A stretch of DNA of 64,000 nucleotides from Schauerella fraxinea. GTDB taxonomy: Bacteria; Pseudomonadota; Gammaproteobacteria; Burkholderiales; Burkholderiaceae_B. The translations under genes were made by a program, and so were the position numbers. The notes under the pieces were generated by a model that saw only the letters and a program-made list of their open reading frames with translations, searched no databases and was not told the origin of the DNA. The stretch covers positions 992,001 to 1,056,000 of the forward strand of contig JAVDKK010000001.1 of NCBI GenBank assembly GCA_030849945.1. Direction: 5' to 3'. Positions 8,960-16,699 of this stretch are shown here, in pieces. The stretch's first letter is position 1. Each line of letters starts with the position of its first letter.

Positions 8960-9294
8960 GAAGACGGATCCGCGAGGGGGCTGAACGGCGAGCGAGCTTG
9001 GGCGGGTATGAAGATCCGGTCCAGCGTCGCAGGGGGGGCAAAACGGTTAGGCGCGAAGTTTAAGGCGAATCATTTGGGATGACGAAGTTTGTTACTGTTT
9101 TATCGCGAAATTGCCGAATATGTCGTTTTTTCCGTTTCCCTATACGCACGTCGGGTTGCATCGCGTTGCAAGTTTGTCGCGCTTTGGGAACTCATGTGGC
9201 TCGAATCTGTCCCAGCGGCTGCCTATAATCAAGTTCGCGCCGCGTGCCCGTTCGCCGGTTGCGTGCCAATTTTCTGCGACCTACCCCCCGCTCG
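8960..9294. other. Intergenic region between the c-di-GMP gene and the carboxypeptidase gene
   Basis: 335 bp between divergent genes. Apart from a good -10 hexamer at 9224-9229 and locally AT-rich sequence around 9085-9145, I see no gene or strong hairpin. The region must hold the promoters of both flanking genes. Confidence 0.6.
9224..9229 (+). promoter_or_regulatory. Probable -10 element of the D,D-carboxypeptidase gene
   Basis: A perfect TATAAT. The matching -35 region near 9201 is poor (TCGAAT). Transcription would start near 9236, which leaves almost no leader for the GTG at 9244 and supports the ATG at 9295 as the start. Confidence 0.5.
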
Positions 9295-10590
9295 ATGACC
9301 CAATCCTCCGCATTTCGCTCGTTCCCGTTGATTTCCCTTCGTCGTGCCGTCGCCACCGCCGTAGCCGTTTCGATGCTTGCATCGACGCCGCTCGCGATGG
9401 CGCAAACGGCCGCAGCGACTGCCCCCGCCGGCGCTGCAGCGAACCTCACGCCGCCTGCGGCCTCGGGTTCGCAGATCGCCAAGACGGACGCATCGACGGT
9501 GACGCAGGTGAGCGACCTCGGGACGATTCCCGTGCCCACCGTAGCGGCGCGCGCCTGGATCTCGATCGACGTCAACAGCGGTCAGGTATTGGCCTCGTCC
9601 AGTCCCGACACCAAGGTCGAGCCCGCGTCGCTCACGAAGATCATGACGGCCTACGTCGTGTTCAACGCGCTGGACGAAAAGCGCCTGACGCTGGATCAGC
9701 AGGTCACCATCTCCGAGAAGGCATGGCGTACCGGCGGTTCGCGCATGTTCATCGAGCCGCGTAAACCTGTCACGGTGGACGAACTCAATCAAGGCGTCAT
9801 CGTGCAATCGGGCAATGACGCCTCGGTGGCGCTGGCCGAAGCAGTAGGTGGCAGCGAAGCCGCTTTCGCGACGTTGATGAACCAGGAAGCACAGCGCTTG
9901 GGCATGAACCAGACGCACTTCATGAACGCGACCGGCTTGCCCGATCCGCAACACATGACGTCGGTGCGCGATCTGGCCACGCTCGCGTCGCACCTGATCA
10001 CCGATCACCCGCAGTACTTCCATTACTACAGCCAGAAAGAGTACACGTACAACAAGATCACGCAGCCCAACCGCAACCGCCTGCTGTGGGCCGATCCGTC
10101 GGTCGACGGCATGAAAACCGGTCACACCGACGCGGCCGGTTACTGCCTGATCGCCACGGCCAAGCGCGGCGACCGTCGCGTGCTGACCGTGCTGGTGGGC
10201 GCCAATAGCGAAGCTACCCGCGCCGAAGAGAGCCTCAAGCTGTTGAACTGGAGCTTCCAGAACTTCGACACCGTGAATCTGTTCGACGCCGCACAGCCGT
10301 CGCTCGATGCCCGTGTGTGGGAAGGCAAGACCGAGATCGCCAAGCTCGGCCCCCCGCGTCCGATCTCGATCTCCGTGCCACGCGGCCGTGGTGCTGAAGT
10401 CAAGCCCGTCGCCAACCGCAACGATCCGCTGATCGCCCCCCTCGAGAAAGGCCAGAACGTGGGCACGCTGCAGCTCACGCTGGACGGCAAGGTGCTCCGC
10501 ACCGAGCCGCTGGTGGTGCTGGAGCCTGTGGAGCGCGCCGGCTTCTTTGGCCGCATGGTCGATATGGCCAAGCGCTGGTGGGCCAAGTAA
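9295..10590 (+). CDS. D-alanyl-D-alanine carboxypeptidase, PBP5/6 family (dacA/dacC type)
   Basis: A periplasmic penicillin-binding protein that trims the terminal D-Ala from peptidoglycan stem peptides. The 431-residue protein has a signal sequence ending near AMAQ (about 37), the catalytic SLTK (112-115), SGN (172-174) and KTG (274-276) boxes, and a C-terminal beta-rich PBP5 domain with a terminal amphipathic stretch (GFFGRMVDMAKRWWAK) that should anchor it to the inner membrane. The ATG at 9295 was preferred over the GTG at 9244 because of the promoter position. A terminator follows before dat. Confidence 0.92.
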   Translation: MTQSSAFRSFPLISLRRAVATAVAVSMLASTPLAMAQTAAATAPAGAAANLTPPAASGSQIAKTDASTVTQVSDLGTIPVPTVAARAWISIDVNSGQVLASSSPDTKVEPASLTKIMTAYVVFNALDEKRLTLDQQVTISEKAWRTGGSRMFIEPRKPVTVDELNQGVIVQSGNDASVALAEAVGGSEAAFATLMNQEAQRLGMNQTHFMNATGLPDPQHMTSVRDLATLASHLITDHPQYFHYYSQKEYTYNKITQPNRNRLLWADPSVDGMKTGHTDAAGYCLIATAKRGDRRVLTVLVGANSEATRAEESLKLLNWSFQNFDTVNLFDAAQPSLDARVWEGKTEIAKLGPPRPISISVPRGRGAEVKPVANRNDPLIAPLEKGQNVGTLQLTLDGKVLRTEPLVVLEPVERAGFFGRMVDMAKRWWAK

Positions 10591-10638
10591 TCACATCGCG
10601 CGCGGCCAACGTCTTTTGGCAATCGGCGCGATAATGGA

Positions 10639-10667
10639 GGGGCAGGCATGACGCCTGCCCCTTTTTT
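10639..10667 (+). terminator. Rho-independent terminator after the carboxypeptidase gene
   Basis: GGGGCAGGC (10639-10647) pairs perfectly with GCCTGCCCC (10653-10661) across a 5-nt loop, followed by six T residues (10662-10667). It lies upstream of dat, so dat needs its own promoter or read-through. Confidence 0.88.
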
Positions 10668-10686
10668 GCATCAGGAGTAGGTCGGC

Positions 10687-11553
10687 ATGATCACGGGCGT
10701 ACCGGACGAGAGTCAGGTCTATTTGAACGGCGCATTCATGCGCATTGGCGAAGCTCATGTGTCCGTGCTGGATCGTGGGTTTATCTTCGGCGACGGTATT
10801 TACGAAGTCGTGCCGGTCTACAACGGTCAGGCGTTCCGCATGAAGGAGCATCTGGATCGTCTGGATCGCAGCCTGAAAGCGTTGCGCATCGAGCCGCCGT
10901 TCGACCGTGCCGGATGGATCGACCTCATCGAGCAGCTCGTGGCGCGCGCGGCGCAGCCCACCTGCTTCGTGTATTTGCAAATCACCCGTGGCGTGGCCAA
11001 GCGCGATCACGCATTTCCCACCACGCCCGTGGTGCCCACCGTGTTCGGCATGACCACGGCGTTCGTGCCGCCGGGCCGCGCCGTGCGCGAGAACGGCATG
11101 ACGGCCATCGGCATCGCCGACGAGCGCTGGCTGCACTGCGAGATCAAGTCGGTGTCGTTGCTGGGCAATGTGTTGGCCAAGCAGCAAGCCGTCGACGCCG
11201 GTGCGGACGAAGTCATCCAGTTTCGCGATGGCTTCCTTACCGAAGGTTCGTCGACCAATATTTGGGTGGTCAAGGACGGCACGTTGTCCGGTCCGCCAAA
11301 AAATAATCTGATTCTTGAAGGCATCCGCTACGGGCTGGTCGCTGAACTGGCCGCTGAAGCCGGTATTCCTTTCGAGATGCGGCCCATCGGGCAGGCCGAA
11401 GTTGCCGCCGCCGATGAGTTGCTGTTGACGTCGGCCACCAAAGAGGTGCTGCCGATCGTCACGTTCGACGGCCAACCGGTCGGCAGCGGTCGTCCGGGTG
11501 CGGTGTATGCCGCACTGCGCGCGGCCTACGACGCCCGTATCGCCGCGCTTTGA
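10687..11553 (+). CDS. dat: D-amino acid aminotransferase (class IV, PLP-dependent)
   Basis: A fold-type IV PLP enzyme of 288 residues. The catalytic lysine is K154 in CEIKSVSLLGN. RGFIFGDGIYEV (30-41) and the TEGSSTNIW segment are hallmarks of the D-alanine/branched-chain aminotransferase family; the short length and the neighbouring D-Ala carboxypeptidase favour D-amino acid aminotransferase, which interconverts D-alanine and D-glutamate for the cell wall. AGGAG at 10673-10677 positions the ATG. It heads the dat-ybeD-lipB run, an arrangement common in Burkholderiales. Confidence 0.88.
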   Translation: MITGVPDESQVYLNGAFMRIGEAHVSVLDRGFIFGDGIYEVVPVYNGQAFRMKEHLDRLDRSLKALRIEPPFDRAGWIDLIEQLVARAAQPTCFVYLQITRGVAKRDHAFPTTPVVPTVFGMTTAFVPPGRAVRENGMTAIGIADERWLHCEIKSVSLLGNVLAKQQAVDAGADEVIQFRDGFLTEGSSTNIWVVKDGTLSGPPKNNLILEGIRYGLVAELAAEAGIPFEMRPIGQAEVAAADELLLTSATKEVLPIVTFDGQPVGSGRPGAVYAALRAAYDARIAAL

Positions 11554-11568
11554 TTGGAGAGGTGACCC

Positions 11569-11850
11569 ATGAATATGCCTGAGATTCCCCCCGAACAATC
11601 GCTGATCGAGTACCCCAGCGACTTTCCCATCAAGGTGATGGGCAAGCAGCATCCGGAACTGGCACAAACCTTGACGGAAGTCGTGGTCAAGCACGATCCG
11701 CAATTCGATCCCAACACGGTCGAAATGCGGCCCAGCAAAGGCGGCAACTATATCGGCCTGACCTTTACCGTCCGCGCCACCTCGCGCGAGCAGCTCGACA
11801 CGCTGTATCGCGAATTGCACGCGCATCCGATGGTCAAGATCATTCTTTAG
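11569..11850 (+). CDS. ybeD: YbeD family protein (DUF493)
   Basis: A 93-residue ACT-like alpha/beta protein of the DUF493 family. It is recognised by the YPSDFPIKVMG segment near residues 16-26 and by its constant position before lipB, as in E. coli. Its molecular role is unknown; a regulatory link to lipoate metabolism has been suggested from gene order only. A GGAGAGG ribosome site precedes the ATG, and its stop is 1 bp from the lipB start. Confidence 0.9.
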   Translation: MNMPEIPPEQSLIEYPSDFPIKVMGKQHPELAQTLTEVVVKHDPQFDPNTVEMRPSKGGNYIGLTFTVRATSREQLDTLYRELHAHPMVKIIL

Positions 11851-11851
11851 C

Positions 11852-12478
11852 ATGCACCGCTGGTTGGAGCGGCCTGCCGACTATCTGACCGTTTGGCAGG
11901 CCATGCAGGCCTTTACCGCCGCCCGCACGGCAAACACCCCGGATGCCATCTGGGTGTGCGAGCATGCGCCCGTATATACGCTTGGCCAGGCCGGCCGGCC
12001 GGAACATGTGCTGTGCGCGGGCGATATCCCGGTGGTACACACCGATCGCGGTGGTCAGGTCACGTATCACGGGCCAGGCCAGGTGGTTGTGTACAGCCTG
12101 ATCGATCTGCGACGTGCAGGCATGTACGTCAAAGAATATGTGGCGTGGCTTGAAGAAGCCGCCATCCGCACGCTGGCTGAGCTGGGCGTGCCCAACGCCT
12201 GTAGACAGCCGGGTCGGCCCGGCGTTTATCTGGTCGACGCACAAACCGGCCTGCCCGCCAAGATCGCAGCGCTGGGTGTGAAGATCCGCAATGGCTGCGC
12301 GTATCACGGCGTGGCCCTCAACGTCGATCTCGATCTCGCCCCGTTTGCCGGCATCAATCCCTGTGGCTATGAGGGGCTCGCCACCACCGATGTCTCCAGA
12401 GCCGGAGGCCGCGCCGATCTGATCGATGCCGGAGATCGGCTGGCGGCGCATATCGCGGCGCGGTTCGGGCTCACTTAG
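11852..12478 (+). CDS. lipB: Octanoyl-[acyl-carrier-protein]:protein N-octanoyltransferase
   Basis: LipB moves octanoate from acyl carrier protein to lipoyl domains, the first step of protein lipoylation. The 208 residues include RGGQVTYHGPGQ (66-77), the catalytic Lys in AKIAALGVK (K137) and the acyl-accepting Cys in GINPCGY (C171). The 3' end is unusual: the last 33 bp before the final codons (12438-12470) recur at 13180-13212 beyond the toxin-antitoxin genes, so the natural C-terminus may have been replaced by the short ending LT-stop. The catalytic core is intact and the enzyme should work. Confidence 0.94.
   Translation: MHRWLERPADYLTVWQAMQAFTAARTANTPDAIWVCEHAPVYTLGQAGRPEHVLCAGDIPVVHTDRGGQVTYHGPGQVVVYSLIDLRRAGMYVKEYVAWLEEAAIRTLAELGVPNACRQPGRPGVYLVDAQTGLPAKIAALGVKIRNGCAYHGVALNVDLDLAPFAGINPCGYEGLATTDVSRAGGRADLIDAGDRLAAHIAARFGLT
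12438..12470 (+). repeat. Left copy of a 33-bp direct repeat (lipB 3' end)
   Basis: Bases 12438-12470 inside lipB match 13180-13212 at 32 of 33 positions (A/G difference at 12452 versus 13194). The offset is 742 bp. Together the copies bracket the toxin-antitoxin module like an attachment site or target duplication. Confidence 0.9.
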
Positions 12479-12521
12479 TTCTTTGCCTCGTTCAAAAATC
12501 AGACGATTTCACCTGTAGTAT

Positions 12522-12550
12522 TTGTAGCCAGTGGGCTACGGTTCTATAAT
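12522..12550 (+). promoter_or_regulatory. Candidate promoter/operator of the toxin-antitoxin module
   Basis: TTGTAG (12522-12527) and TATAAT (12545-12550) are 17 bp apart. A perfect inverted repeat, GTAGCC (12524-12529) and GGCTAC (12534-12539), overlaps the -35 and could bind the antitoxin. The -10 overlaps the toxin ATG (TATAATG), so a transcript from this promoter would begin inside the gene; either another promoter is used or the real start is further in. Confidence 0.5.
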
Positions 12551-12836
12551 GAATATCGTCGCCACTCCGCAATTCAGTGCTTGGTTGAGCGGCCTCAAAG
12601 ATCTAACTGGCCGAGCCCGCATCCAAGCTCGCATTCAGCGCCTTGCCGCAGGCAACCCGGGTCAAGGGCGGCGACTGTCAGCCAACGTGTCTGAGCTGAA
12701 GATCGATGTCGGGCCGGGATATCGGGTGTATTACGCTTGGCGTGGCGATGAGCTCGTCATCCTCCTGGCAGGTGGGAACAAGTCAACGCAGGTTCGAGAC
12801 ACCGCGTTGGCAACGGCGCTCGCGGCCAATTTATGA
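12549..12836 (+). CDS. RelE/ParE-family toxin (HigB-like, addiction module killer type)
   Basis: A 95-residue protein of the short RelE/ParE superfamily. FSAWLSGLKDLTGRARIQAR (residues 9-28), the GPGYRVYYA strand and the terminal GGNKSTQ region match the so-called addiction module killer proteins. Members usually act as mRNA-cleaving ribosome-dependent toxins or gyrase poisons; which applies here is not visible. The start could also be the GTG at 12531, but ATG 12549 fits the usual length. It overlaps the antitoxin start by ATGA, with toxin first, the order typical of higBA-type pairs. Confidence 0.88.
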   Translation: MNIVATPQFSAWLSGLKDLTGRARIQARIQRLAAGNPGQGRRLSANVSELKIDVGPGYRVYYAWRGDELVILLAGGNKSTQVRDTALATALAANL

Positions 12837-13144
12837 GACTGAAAACGACGATGGCCAAAACCGGAATCTCGCGTTATGACGTGGCTGAGCATCTTAGAAC
12901 GCCACATGAAATGGCCTTGTATTTGGATGCAAGCATCGAAGAGAGCGGCGGCGATGCCGCCTTCATCGCCAAGGCGCTTGGTGACATTGCGCGCGCGCAG
13001 GGCATGACAAGCGTAGCGAAAAAGGCCGGCGTTTCGCGAGAAAGTCTATACAAGGCGCTTTCCGGAAACCGAAGCCCCGATTTTGCGACCATTCTCAAGG
13101 TGGCTCGTGCGCTCGGCCTGAAGTTGCATGCCGTTGCTGTTTGA
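12833..13144 (+). CDS. HTH antitoxin of the RelE/HigB-type pair
   Basis: A 103-residue protein. DVAEHLRTPHEMALYL (about 16-31) and GDIARAQGM (50-58) lead into an HTH of the XRE/HigA type (TSVAKKAGVSRESLYKALSG, 59-78). Such proteins neutralise the cognate toxin and repress the shared promoter. Translation is coupled to the toxin through ATGA; an internal ATG at 12851 is an alternative start. The codon usage is a little less GC-rich than the neighbours, in line with acquisition. Confidence 0.87.
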   Translation: MRLKTTMAKTGISRYDVAEHLRTPHEMALYLDASIEESGGDAAFIAKALGDIARAQGMTSVAKKAGVSRESLYKALSGNRSPDFATILKVARALGLKLHAVAV

Positions 13145-13179
13145 ACGAGCCCGGCCACCCGTACAGATAATAAATGACG

Positions 13180-13212
13180 GGCTGGCGGCGCATGTCGCGG
13201 CGCGGTTCGGGC
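13180..13212 (+). repeat. Right copy of the 33-bp direct repeat (lipB remnant)
   Basis: Second copy of the lipB 3' segment, with one mismatch. Read in the lipB frame it gives LAAHVAARFG, then continues past the point where lipB now stops (PGGWARYTRF...), which may be what is left of the ancestral C-terminus or simply leader sequence of lipA. Confidence 0.88.
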
Positions 13213-13302
13213 CGGGGGGCTGGGCGCGGTACACTAGATTTTTGCGCCGGTTCGCGTCCACAGGGGCCGACATGTGCGGCGCCGAACGCTTCAAGGGTTT
13301 CT

Positions 13303-14325
13303 ATGTCCACGCCTAACGAACCGAGCCTGCAGCCCGCTGCTGCGAGCACCGCGCCGCCATCCGATATGCAAGCCACGCCCGTGTCATATGACGCGACGCA
13401 AAAGCAGAAGTCGCAAGCCAAGACGTCGCGCATTCCGATCAAGATCATTCCTGCCGAGCGCCTGCGCAAGCCGGAGTGGATCCGCGTGCGTGCCGCCACG
13501 CCTGGTTCGCGCTTTTACGACATTAAACGCATCTTGCGTGAGCACAATCTGCACACGGTGTGCGAAGAGGCGTCCTGTCCCAACATCGGGGAGTGCTTCG
13601 GCAAAGGCACGGCCACGTTCATGATCATGGGCGACAAGTGCACGCGTCGTTGCCCGTTCTGCGATGTGGGCCACGGCCGGCCGGATCCGCTGGATACGAA
13701 CGAGCCCGAGAACCTGGCACGCACGATTGCCGCGCTCAAGCTGTCGTACGTGGTGATTACGTCCGTCGATCGCGACGATCTGCGCGATGGCGGCGCGGCG
13801 CATTTCGTCGAATGTATTCAACGCGTTCGCGCGCTGTCGCCCACCACCCGCATCGAAGTGCTGGTGCCCGACTTTCGCGGCCGCCTCGATCGCGCGCTGG
13901 ACATCCTCAATGGCGGTCCGCCCGATGTGATGAATCACAATCTCGAAACGGCACCTCGCTTGTACAAGCAAGCCCGTCCGGGGTCGGACTACATGCACTC
14001 GCTCAAGTTGCTGGCCGAGTTCAAGAAGCTGCATCCCAATGTGCCCACCAAGTCGGGCATCATGGTCGGCTTGGGTGAAACCGACGAAGAGGTGCTGCAA
14101 GTGATGCGCGACATGCGCGAGCACAACGTGGACATGCTCACGATCGGTCAGTACCTGCAGCCGTCGGAGCACCATCTGCCTGTGCTGCGTTATGTGCACC
14201 CCGACACTTTCGCGATGTACGAGCGCGAGGCCTACGACATGGGCTTCTCGCACGCGGCTGTGGGCGCGATGGTGCGCTCGTCGTATCACGCCGACGAACA
14301 GGCACACGCTGCCGGCGTCAACTGA
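13303..14325 (+). CDS. lipA: Lipoyl synthase (radical SAM)
   Basis: LipA inserts two sulfurs into octanoylated lipoyl domains. The 340-residue protein has the auxiliary-cluster cysteines C87, C92 and C98 (CEEASCPNIGEC) and the radical-SAM CxxxCxxC at C113, C117 and C120. The ATG at 13303 is chosen because AAGGG lies about 6 bp upstream, and because sequence further upstream in this frame derives from the duplicated lipB repeat. The N-terminal 40 residues are low-complexity, as often seen in this group. The normal lipB-lipA proximity is broken by the toxin-antitoxin cassette, so lipA probably has its own promoter (a TACACT -10-like site at 13230-13235). Confidence 0.95.
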   Translation: MSTPNEPSLQPAAASTAPPSDMQATPVSYDATQKQKSQAKTSRIPIKIIPAERLRKPEWIRVRAATPGSRFYDIKRILREHNLHTVCEEASCPNIGECFGKGTATFMIMGDKCTRRCPFCDVGHGRPDPLDTNEPENLARTIAALKLSYVVITSVDRDDLRDGGAAHFVECIQRVRALSPTTRIEVLVPDFRGRLDRALDILNGGPPDVMNHNLETAPRLYKQARPGSDYMHSLKLLAEFKKLHPNVPTKSGIMVGLGETDEEVLQVMRDMREHNVDMLTIGQYLQPSEHHLPVLRYVHPDTFAMYEREAYDMGFSHAAVGAMVRSSYHADEQAHAAGVN

Positions 14326-14417
14326 CGATAAGCTGAATTAGGTTATTCCGAAAGAATCGTTCGGGCGAGCGAGAGGTTTCGATATCTTGCTCACACCGAC
14401 ATCTTCCGGAGTGACCC

Positions 14418-15398
14418 ATGGCGCTGCATCGTGTTCTCGGCGGCTTCCTTGCCGCATTTGCATTATCCGGCGTGGCCTTTGCGCAGACGCCGGTCGTTAC
14501 AGCGCCTGCCGCGCCTTCTCAAGCCACGTCGTCCAGCACCGCGCGCGGTGAGTCGCCGTTGGTGACGACCGAATGGCTGGAGAAAAACCTCAAGAACGCC
14601 AACGTGCGCGTGATCGAGGTGAGCGTCAATCCCGGCGTGTTCGAACGGGGCCATATCCCCGGGGCGGTCAACGTCAACTGGCACACGGATCTGGTCGATA
14701 CCGTCAATCGCGATATCGCATCGCAAGATAAATTTCAGACGGTGCTTCGCCGTGCGGGTGTCGATACCGATACCGTCACCGTACTTTATGGCGACAACAA
14801 CAATTGGTTTGCCGCCTGGGGTGCCTGGATCTTTGACGTCTATGGTGTGCCCAACGTGAAGATTCTCGATGGCGGCCGTAAGAAGTGGGAAGCCGATGGC
14901 CGCCCGCTGTCGACCGCCGCCAAGATCTGGTCGCCCGGTAATGTGGTGGTCGGCGCTGCCAATCCGGCGTTGCGCGCACGTCTGGCCGATGTCACGGCTG
15001 CTGCCAAGGCGCCGGGTCAAACGGTGCTGGTAGACATCCGATCGCCGGACGAATACAGCGGAAAGGTATTCGCGCCCAGCGGCGTCCAGGAACTCAGCAT
15101 TCGGGCGGGTCACGTCCCGGGCGCCGTGAATGTGCCCTGGGGCAGGCTGGTGGCTGAAGACGGCACCTTCAAGCCCGTGGAAGAGTTGCGCGCCATCTAC
15201 AAGACGGTGGGTGTGGATGGTTCCAAGCCCATCATCACGTATTGCCGCATCGGCGAACGGTCCAGTCATTCGTGGTTTGCGTTGAGCAAACTGCTGGGTT
15301 ACGACACGCGCAACTATGACGGGTCGTGGACCGAGTACGGCAATTCAGTCGGTGCGCCGATCGCCAATCCTGCCGGCACGGTGTGGGGTAAAACTTGA
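14418..15398 (+). CDS. Periplasmic thiosulfate/3-mercaptopyruvate sulfurtransferase
   Basis: A 326-residue two-domain rhodanese with a signal peptide (1-22, ending AFA). The first rhodanese domain lacks a cysteine at its active-site position (LYGDNNNW), as usual; the second carries the active-site loop CRIGERSS with C276. It transfers sulfane sulfur from thiosulfate or mercaptopyruvate to an acceptor, here outside the cytoplasm. Its stop overlaps the TTG start of a YeeE-type transporter, so the two probably act together in handling thiosulfate-like sulfur. GGAG at 14408-14411 supports the start. Confidence 0.87.
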   Translation: MALHRVLGGFLAAFALSGVAFAQTPVVTAPAAPSQATSSSTARGESPLVTTEWLEKNLKNANVRVIEVSVNPGVFERGHIPGAVNVNWHTDLVDTVNRDIASQDKFQTVLRRAGVDTDTVTVLYGDNNNWFAAWGAWIFDVYGVPNVKILDGGRKKWEADGRPLSTAAKIWSPGNVVVGAANPALRARLADVTAAAKAPGQTVLVDIRSPDEYSGKVFAPSGVQELSIRAGHVPGAVNVPWGRLVAEDGTFKPVEELRAIYKTVGVDGSKPIITYCRIGERSSHSWFALSKLLGYDTRNYDGSWTEYGNSVGAPIANPAGTVWGKT

Positions 15399-16699
15399 GT
15401 CGACGTTCGGCCCGAAGCATCCTGGCTATCGCGATTGCGGTAGCCATTTTTTGCTGGGCGCAGGTGCTCGGCAATGACGGGCAGGAAGGGCGGGCGCTCG
15501 CCTTTTCGTTGATCGCCGGTGCCGCGTTCGGCTTCGTGCTGCAACGGTCGCGCTTCTGTTTCCTTTGCATCACGCGCGATTTCTTCGATACGCGCGATGC
15601 GCGCGGATTATTGGGCCTCGTGGCGGCGCTGGCCGTTGGCACGATCGGCTATCACGCCGTGTTCGGCGCCTTTCTGCCCATCCCAGGTGAAGGTCGTCTG
15701 CCGCCCGGCGCGCATATTGGCCCGGTGAGCTGGGTGCTGGCGCTGGGGGCGTTCGTGTTTGGCATCGGCATGGCGGTGTCCGGCTCGTGCATCAGCGCGC
15801 ATCTTTATCGTCTGGGCGAGGGCGCCTCGGCATCGCCGTTTGCATTGCTGGGCGCGGCCGGTGGCTTCGTACTGGGCTTTTTGTCGTGGAACACCCTGTA
15901 TGCGAGCGCCATCAGCGACGCGCCCGTCGTGTGGCTGCCCCATTACGTGGGGTATGGCGGTTCGGCGGTGCTGCAACTCGGCGCGCTGGCTGCCGTCGCC
16001 GCGTTGCTCTTGCGGCGTCATCGGTCGCAGCTCTCAGGTAGGGCGGCGCCGGTGGCGACAGGCTCATACGTCGATGTTGACCACGAGGCGTACGGCGCAC
16101 GAACGGCGGTGTCCGGCATCGTTCAAGACAGCACTCGAAGCAACGCCGACGCCTTCTCGCATCCTGACCGCAGCATGCGCACGCTGCTATTCGGTGCGCG
16201 TTGGCCCACCTATGTGGGTGGGCTGCTGGTTGGGGCGCTGAGCGTGGTCGCTTATTTTCGTAGCGGCCCGCTTGGCGTGACCGCCGAGCTGGGCAGTCTG
16301 GCCCGCACGGCAGCGGCATCGGTCGATCTGCTGCCGTCCCGGTTACAGGGACTGGACACCTTTGCCGGGTGCGCCACGGTGGTCAAGCAGGCGGTGTTTT
16401 CACCCAATGGGTTGTTTGTGATCGGGTTGGTGCTGGCGGCCTGGTCGGCCGCACTGGCTGCCAATCAATGCCATCTGCAGCGGCTGCGGCCAGCCGCCGT
16501 CGTGCGCAACCTCGCAGGCGGCCTCTTGATGGGCTGGGGCGCGATGGTGTCGCTCGGATGCACGGTGGGGGTGCTGCTGTCCGGCACGATGGCTGGAGCG
16601 CTCTCCGGCTGGATGTTCGGCGTATGTTGCGTAGGCGGAATCTGGGTGGCCTTGCGGTGGCGCACAGTGCTTGGGCGACCGCAGCCCTTGGCCGCTTAG
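15395..16699 (+). CDS. YeeE/YedE family sulfur-compound transporter (TsuA-like)
   Basis: A 434-residue inner-membrane protein with about ten helices in two similar halves separated by a hydrophilic linker (about residues 210-265). Conserved cysteines lie in the membrane segments SRFCFLC, GSCIS, FAGCAT and SLGCTVGV; in the characterised homologue these pass thiosulfate across the membrane. The start is a TTG overlapping the sulfurtransferase stop (TTGA), indicating coupling. Thiosulfate is the likely substrate, by family and by the neighbouring rhodanese. The 3' end overlaps the convergent adenosyltransferase gene by 4 bp. Confidence 0.83.
   Translation: MSRRSARSILAIAIAVAIFCWAQVLGNDGQEGRALAFSLIAGAAFGFVLQRSRFCFLCITRDFFDTRDARGLLGLVAALAVGTIGYHAVFGAFLPIPGEGRLPPGAHIGPVSWVLALGAFVFGIGMAVSGSCISAHLYRLGEGASASPFALLGAAGGFVLGFLSWNTLYASAISDAPVVWLPHYVGYGGSAVLQLGALAAVAALLLRRHRSQLSGRAAPVATGSYVDVDHEAYGARTAVSGIVQDSTRSNADAFSHPDRSMRTLLFGARWPTYVGGLLVGALSVVAYFRSGPLGVTAELGSLARTAAASVDLLPSRLQGLDTFAGCATVVKQAVFSPNGLFVIGLVLAAWSAALAANQCHLQRLRPAAVVRNLAGGLLMGWGAMVSLGCTVGVLLSGTMAGALSGWMFGVCCVGGIWVALRWRTVLGRPQPLAA

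Larger units (their letters stand above)
12471..13212 (+). mobile_element. Toxin-antitoxin cassette inserted at the lipB 3' end
   Basis: This 742-bp segment consists of the lipB stop, a promoter region, a two-gene toxin-antitoxin module and the right copy of the 33-bp repeat. It separates lipB from lipA, which are normally close in this group. No recombinase or transposase is present inside, so the insertion mechanism is unknown. The boundary interpretation is inferred from the repeat. Confidence 0.65.

Noticed and set aside
13174..13302. N-terminal extension of LipA
   Set aside because: It would translate the duplicated lipB repeat out of frame; the ATG at 13303 has a ribosome site and family-like length.
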